A DNA stretch of 64,000 nucleotides from Pseudomonas fluorescens (GTDB taxonomy: Bacteria; Pseudomonadota; Gammaproteobacteria; Pseudomonadales; Pseudomonadaceae), in the NCBI RefSeq assembly GCF_040448305.1, contig NZ_CP148752.1, positions 6,514,501 to 6,578,500 on the forward strand. The letters run 5' to 3'. Made by a program: the position numbers and the translations under genes. The notes beneath the pieces were generated by a model that saw only the letters and a list, made by a program, of their open reading frames with translations, had not been told where the DNA came from and searched no databases. Shown here one piece after another: positions 60,033-64,000 of this stretch. Numbering within the stretch: the first letter of the stretch is position 1; every line of letters begins with the position of its first letter.

Positions 60033-61706
60033 TTAACTCACGATTTCCAGCATCGACTGCTGATTGCTGCCAAACGTCAGATACTCCACCAGCTCGGCCA
60101 GCGGCAATGGCATGCTGATCAAATATCCCTGCACCTGATCGCATTCAAACCCACGCAGCAGATCCAGTTGCTCCGGCGTTTCCACGCCTTCTGCGACCAC
60201 CTCAAGGTTGAGGTTGTGCGCCAGGTTGATCATCGCGTGGACCAGTTTGCGGTTTTCCTCACGCTGTTCCATGCCGCCGACAAAGCTCTTGTCGATCTTC
60301 AGCAAGGTGATCGGCAAGCTGTTGAGGTGTACGAACGACGAGAACCCGGTGCCGAAGTCGTCGAGGGAGAAGCGCACCCCGAGGCGCCCAAGGGCGTCCA
60401 TGGTCTGCTTGACCAGATCGCTGCGGCGCATCACGGCGGTTTCGGTCAGTTCGAACTCCAGCCACTGCGCCTCGACACCGCGCTCGGCAATCAGACGACT
60501 CAGGGTCGACAGCAACTGGCTGTCCTGGAACTGCCGGAACGACAGGTTGATCGCCATGTGCAACGGCGGTAAACCCAGTTCAAGCAGCGCCTGCATGTCG
60601 CGCAAGGCCCGGGAAATCACCCAGTAGCCCAGCGGCACGATCAGGCCGCTTTGCTCAGCCAGCGGCACAAACTCGCTCGGCGGCAACAAGCCGCGCTCGG
60701 CATGCCGCCAGCGCACCAACGCTTCGAGGCCGACGATCTGCCCGTCTTCGAGGTTCAGCCGTGGCTGGTAGTGCAATTCCAGTTCATCGCGACGCAGTGC
60801 CCGGCGCAGCTCGGTTTCGAGGTCGGCGATGCTGCGGGCATTGCGATTGATGCGTTCGTTGAAAATGTGAAAGGTGCAGCCCTGGGTGCTTTTGGCCTGC
60901 TGCATGGCGATGTGTGCATGCCACATCAGCGGATCCGCATCGGTCTGGGCCCGGGCGTAGGCGATGCCCAGACTGGAACCGATCAGCAGGCTTTCGCCAT
61001 CGACCCAATAAGGTTCGGCCAGCGCTTCGCTGATGCGCTCGGCCATCCACTCGGCACGCTGGGGAGCGCGACGGGTGTCGATCAGCAGAGCGAATTCATC
61101 ACTGCCCAGGCGCGCCAGTTGATCGCCGACCTCAAGCTGGCACTTGAGCCGCGCCACCACTTGCAAGATCAGGCGGTCACCGGCCTGATGGCCGAGGGCA
61201 TCGTTGGCGTAACGGAAATTGTCGAGGTCGAGATGACCGAGGGCCAGGCCACGACCGTCGTTTTCCGCCAGCCGCGCCGTCAGCAGGGTCTGGAAGCCCT
61301 GGCGGTTGGCGATGCCCGTGAGCGGATCTTGCTCGGCCAGGCGTTGCAGAGTGTTTTCCAGGACGCCCCGCTCGCGCACATGGCGCAGGCAGCGGCGCAA
61401 CATGCCGGAATCAAGCAGATCGCGCACCAGCCAGTCACTCACACCGTCGGGCGGGGTCAGCGGTTCATGGTCGAGCAGCAACACCGTCGGCAGGCTGCAA
61501 CGGCCCGGCGCCGGTTGAAGTTGCGGGATGGTCAATAACACCGCGCTGCGGTTGTCATCGAACAGGCTGCTGACCGACTCCCAACTCGGCGCGCTGATGA
61601 GAACGGCCGAGCTCCCCATAGGAACCAGACACTCGCGCAACAACGCTGCCCACGCTGGCTCTTCAGCCAGTAGCAGCAAACGCAAGGGTTCGACAGGCGT
61701 AGACAA
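60033..61706 (-). CDS. GGDEF/EAL domain protein, probable c-di-GMP phosphodiesterase
   Basis: This 557-residue protein has an N-terminal receiver-like region without the acceptor Asp (1-115), a GGDEF domain (118-285) with GSDEF at 201-205 in place of GGDEF, and a C-terminal EAL domain (300-550). All EAL catalytic residues are visible: Glu328 (EAL), Asn387, Glu419, Asp449-Asp450 (DDFGTG), Lys470 and Glu506. The balance favours phosphodiesterase activity. P. aeruginosa PA5295 (ProE) lies in the same place next to rep and is a phosphodiesterase. ATG 61706 is the start. Confidence 0.9.
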   Translation of the reverse strand: MSTPVEPLRLLLLAEEPAWAALLRECLVPMGSSAVLISAPSWESVSSLFDDNRSAVLLTIPQLQPAPGRCSLPTVLLLDHEPLTPPDGVSDWLVRDLLDSGMLRRCLRHVRERGVLENTLQRLAEQDPLTGIANRQGFQTLLTARLAENDGRGLALGHLDLDNFRYANDALGHQAGDRLILQVVARLKCQLEVGDQLARLGSDEFALLIDTRRAPQRAEWMAERISEALAEPYWVDGESLLIGSSLGIAYARAQTDADPLMWHAHIAMQQAKSTQGCTFHIFNERINRNARSIADLETELRRALRRDELELHYQPRLNLEDGQIVGLEALVRWRHAERGLLPPSEFVPLAEQSGLIVPLGYWVISRALRDMQALLELGLPPLHMAINLSFRQFQDSQLLSTLSRLIAERGVEAQWLEFELTETAVMRRSDLVKQTMDALGRLGVRFSLDDFGTGFSSFVHLNSLPITLLKIDKSFVGGMEQREENRKLVHAMINLAHNLNLEVVAEGVETPEQLDLLRGFECDQVQGYLISMPLPLAELVEYLTFGSNQQSMLEIVS

Positions 61707-61970
61707 GCTAGCTCCCTAGACTCTGCAAAGATGTAGGCGACGGGCATTATGCCGTTCCGATGATCAATGACAATGACATCAGTTGGCAAAACGAGCCCTT
61801 TGTATCCGGAATTACGAACATTAGCCGCAAATCCGTTGCGCATCCTGCGTGAAAGTAACAAAACCGGCGATTACAGATAGCGTGCTACGTCACAAGTCGG
61901 ACAGAGCAGCACAATTCGCTGAGCCTGTTAAAATGCCGGCCCATTTTGTGACTGACTCCTGAATTTACCT
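61707..61970. promoter_or_regulatory. divergent promoter gap between the GGDEF/EAL gene and rep
   Basis: This 264-base gap has no gene. A TTAAAATG element near 61927 is a candidate -10 for rep. It serves both directions and shows no clear operator. Confidence 0.4.
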
Positions 61971-63980
61971 ATGTCCCGACTCAATCCCCGGCAGCAAGAA
62001 GCCGTGAGCTACGTCGGCGGCCCTCTTTTGGTGCTCGCCGGTGCAGGCTCCGGCAAGACCAGCGTGATCACGCGCAAAATCGCGCATTTGATCCAGAACT
62101 GCGGCATTCGCGCCCAGTACATCGTCGCCATGACCTTTACCAACAAGGCCGCCCGCGAAATGAAGGAACGGGTCGGCACCCTGCTGCGTGCCGGTGAAGG
62201 TCGCGGGCTGACGGTCTGCACGTTCCACAACCTGGGCCTGAACATCATCCGCAAGGAGCACGTGCGGCTGGGCTACAAGCCGGGCTTCTCGATCTTCGAC
62301 GAGACCGACGTCAAGGCCCTGATGACCGACATCATGCAGAAGGAATACTCGGGCGACGACGGCGTCGACGAGATCAAGAACATGATCGGCGCCTGGAAAA
62401 ACGACCTGATCCTGCCGGCCCAGGCCCTGGAAAACGCGCGCAACCCCAAGGAACAGACCGCCGCCATCGTCTACACCCACTACCAGCGCACGCTCAAGGC
62501 GTTCAACGCGGTGGACTTCGACGACCTGATCCTGCTGCCGGTGAAGCTGTTCGAAGAGCACGCCGACATCCTGGAAAAGTGGCAGAACAAGGTGCGTTAC
62601 CTGCTGGTCGACGAATACCAGGACACCAACGCCAGCCAATACCTGCTGGTGAAAATGCTCATCGGCAAACGCAACCAGTTCACCGTGGTAGGCGACGACG
62701 ACCAGTCGATCTACGCCTGGCGCGGCGCTCGCCCGGAAAACCTGATGCTGCTCAAGGACGACTACCCATCCTTGAAAGTGGTGATGCTGGAGCAGAACTA
62801 CCGCTCCACCAGCCGCATCCTGCGCTGCGCCAACGTGCTGATTTCGAACAACCCCCACGAATTCGAAAAACAGCTGTGGAGTGAAATGGGTCACGGCGAC
62901 GAGATCCGCGTGATCCGCTGCCGCAACGAGGATGCCGAGGCCGAGCGCGTGGCCATGGAAATCCTCAGCCTGCACTTGCGCACCGACCGCCCGTACAGCG
63001 ATTTCGCGATCCTGTATCGCGGTAACTACCAGGCCAAGCTGATCGAGCTGAAGTTACAGCATCACCAGGTGCCGTATCGCCTGTCCGGCGGCAACAGCTT
63101 TTTCGGGCGTCAGGAAGTAAAAGACCTGATGGCCTACTTCCGCCTGATCGTGAACCCGGACGACGACAACGCGTTCCTGCGGGTGATCAACGTGCCGCGC
63201 CGTGAGATCGGTTCGACCACGCTGGAGAAGCTGGGCAACTACGCCACCGAGCGCAAGATCTCGATGTACGCCGCCACCGACGAGATGGGTTTGGGCGAGC
63301 ATCTGGACAGCCGCTTCACCGATCGCCTGTCGCGCTTCAAGCGTTTCATGGACCGGGTGCGCGAGCAGTGCGCCGGCGAAGACCCGATCTCGGCCCTGCG
63401 CAGCATGGTCATGGACATCGACTACGAGAACTGGCTGCGCACCAACAGCTCCAGCGACAAGGCTGCCGACTACCGCATGGGTAACGTCTGGTTCCTGATC
63501 GAAGCGCTGAAAAACACCCTGGAAAAAGACGAAGAAGGCGAGATGACCGTCGAGGACGCCATCGGCAAACTCGTCCTGCGCGACATGCTCGAGCGCCAGC
63601 AGGAAGAGGAAGACGGCGCCGAAGGCGTGCAGATGATGACCTTGCATGCGTCCAAGGGACTGGAGTTCCCCTACGTGTTTATCATGGGCATGGAGGAGGA
63701 AATCCTCCCGCACCGTTCCAGCATCGAAGCCGACACCATCGAAGAAGAGCGTCGCCTGGCCTACGTGGGCATTACCCGCGCGCGCCAGACCCTGGCCTTC
63801 ACCTTCGCCGCCAAGCGTAAGCAGTACGGCGAAATCATCGACTGCGCGCCGAGCCGCTTCCTCGATGAACTGCCGCCGGACGATCTGGCCTGGGAAGGCA
63901 ACGACGACACACCGACCGAAGTCAAAGCCGTGCGGGGCAACAACGCATTGGCGGATATACGCGCGATGTTAAAGCGCTAG
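61971..63980 (+). CDS. rep: ATP-dependent DNA helicase Rep
   Basis: This 669-residue superfamily-1A helicase opens with MSRLNPRQQEAVSYVGGPLLVLAGAGSGKTSVITRK (motif Q, and Walker A AGAGSGKT at 23-30). It has motif II (VDEYQDTNASQ), motif III (VVGDDDQSIYAWRGA), motif IV (EQNYRS), motif V (MTLHASKGLEFP) and motif VI (VGITRAR). It clears protein blocks ahead of the replication fork. The gene is complete in this window. Length is close to E. coli Rep (673). Confidence 0.97.
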   Translation: MSRLNPRQQEAVSYVGGPLLVLAGAGSGKTSVITRKIAHLIQNCGIRAQYIVAMTFTNKAAREMKERVGTLLRAGEGRGLTVCTFHNLGLNIIRKEHVRLGYKPGFSIFDETDVKALMTDIMQKEYSGDDGVDEIKNMIGAWKNDLILPAQALENARNPKEQTAAIVYTHYQRTLKAFNAVDFDDLILLPVKLFEEHADILEKWQNKVRYLLVDEYQDTNASQYLLVKMLIGKRNQFTVVGDDDQSIYAWRGARPENLMLLKDDYPSLKVVMLEQNYRSTSRILRCANVLISNNPHEFEKQLWSEMGHGDEIRVIRCRNEDAEAERVAMEILSLHLRTDRPYSDFAILYRGNYQAKLIELKLQHHQVPYRLSGGNSFFGRQEVKDLMAYFRLIVNPDDDNAFLRVINVPRREIGSTTLEKLGNYATERKISMYAATDEMGLGEHLDSRFTDRLSRFKRFMDRVREQCAGEDPISALRSMVMDIDYENWLRTNSSSDKAADYRMGNVWFLIEALKNTLEKDEEGEMTVEDAIGKLVLRDMLERQQEEEDGAEGVQMMTLHASKGLEFPYVFIMGMEEEILPHRSSIEADTIEEERRLAYVGITRARQTLAFTFAAKRKQYGEIIDCAPSRFLDELPPDDLAWEGNDDTPTEVKAVRGNNALADIRAMLKR

Positions 63981-64000
63981 AATTGACCACTTTTTTAAAA

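Noticed and set aside
1..64000. tRNA, rRNA, IS element or integrase
   Set aside because: No cloverleaf, ribosomal RNA segment, transposase or integrase frame was recognised by eye on either strand; a tRNAscan or BLAST run would be decisive.

Overview
The window is a stretch of Pseudomonas chromosome, most like the P. fluorescens group. The base composition is high in G+C. The gene order follows, from memory, the P. aeruginosa PA5234-PA5296 region: glpT, ubiD, rho, trxA, ppx/ppk, hemB, algP, algQ, hemYXDC, algR, argH, cyaA, lppL-lysA-dapF, xerC, amtB-glnK, comM, a GGDEF/EAL gene and rep. The gaps carry many inverted REP pairs of the GTGGGAGC...GCTCGCGA type that is typical of fluorescent pseudomonads. 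No rRNA, tRNA, CRISPR array, insertion sequence or integrase was seen.

Layout. 1-9.0 kb holds a FliL-like secreted protein, a quinone reductase, a broken TonB-like gene, glpT behind tandem GlpR-type operators, chaC, a flavin reductase coupled to ubiD, rho and trxA. 9.1-13 kb holds a GntR-type regulator divergent from a complete polar amino-acid ABC transporter. 13-18 kb has convergent ppx and ppk, then hemB. 18-27 kb is a mixed membrane and housekeeping set: DedA, a sterol-desaturase-like protein, elbB, YaiI, a cytochrome c/FTR1 iron permease, a LysE exporter, a small MscS-type protein and an ABC-F ATPase. 27-36 kb is the alg/hem block: algP, fkl, algQ, dsbB, hemY-hemX-hemD-hemC and algR. 36-43.7 kb has argH, a GST, two small conserved proteins, cyaA, rnk, a DUF1289 protein and cyaY. 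44-48.6 kb is a compact operon lppL-lysA-dapF-DUF484-xerC-HAD. 48.7-52.2 kb has sutA, yjbQ, amtB-glnK and ubiK. 52.25-54.4 kb is a small accessory island between ubiK and comM. 54.5-64 kb has comM/yifB, a periplasmic aldose-epimerase-like protein, a LysR regulator, a MATE exporter, a GGDEF/EAL protein and rep.

How the genes work together. Tetrapyrrole synthesis is represented at three steps (hemB, hemC, hemD) plus the accessory hemX/hemY. AlgP, AlgQ and AlgR are global regulators tied in the genus to alginate and stress. Ppx and Ppk make and degrade polyphosphate. LysA and DapF complete the lysine/diaminopimelate branch. GlnK and AmtB form the ammonium uptake switch. UbiD and UbiK serve ubiquinone synthesis.

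The most notable points are these. (1) The sensor-kinase gene algZ/fimS is missing between algR and argH. Only a C-terminal tail remains, still overlapping the algR start by ATGA, so AlgR looks like an orphan response regulator. (2) The island at 52.25-54.4 kb combines an elaborate leader (a 16-bp wobble-compensated hairpin, repeated GTTTGGCGAC motifs and a 34-codon ORF with a strong ribosome binding site) ahead of a BRO-N protein, followed by an orphan HigA-like antitoxin, an A+T-richer GNAT-like gene and an unannotated 56-residue ORF. (3) There is a truncated TonB-like gene, a hairpin in the rnk leader, a perfect 37-bp inverted repeat, and a C-rich rho leader without a Shine-Dalgarno sequence.
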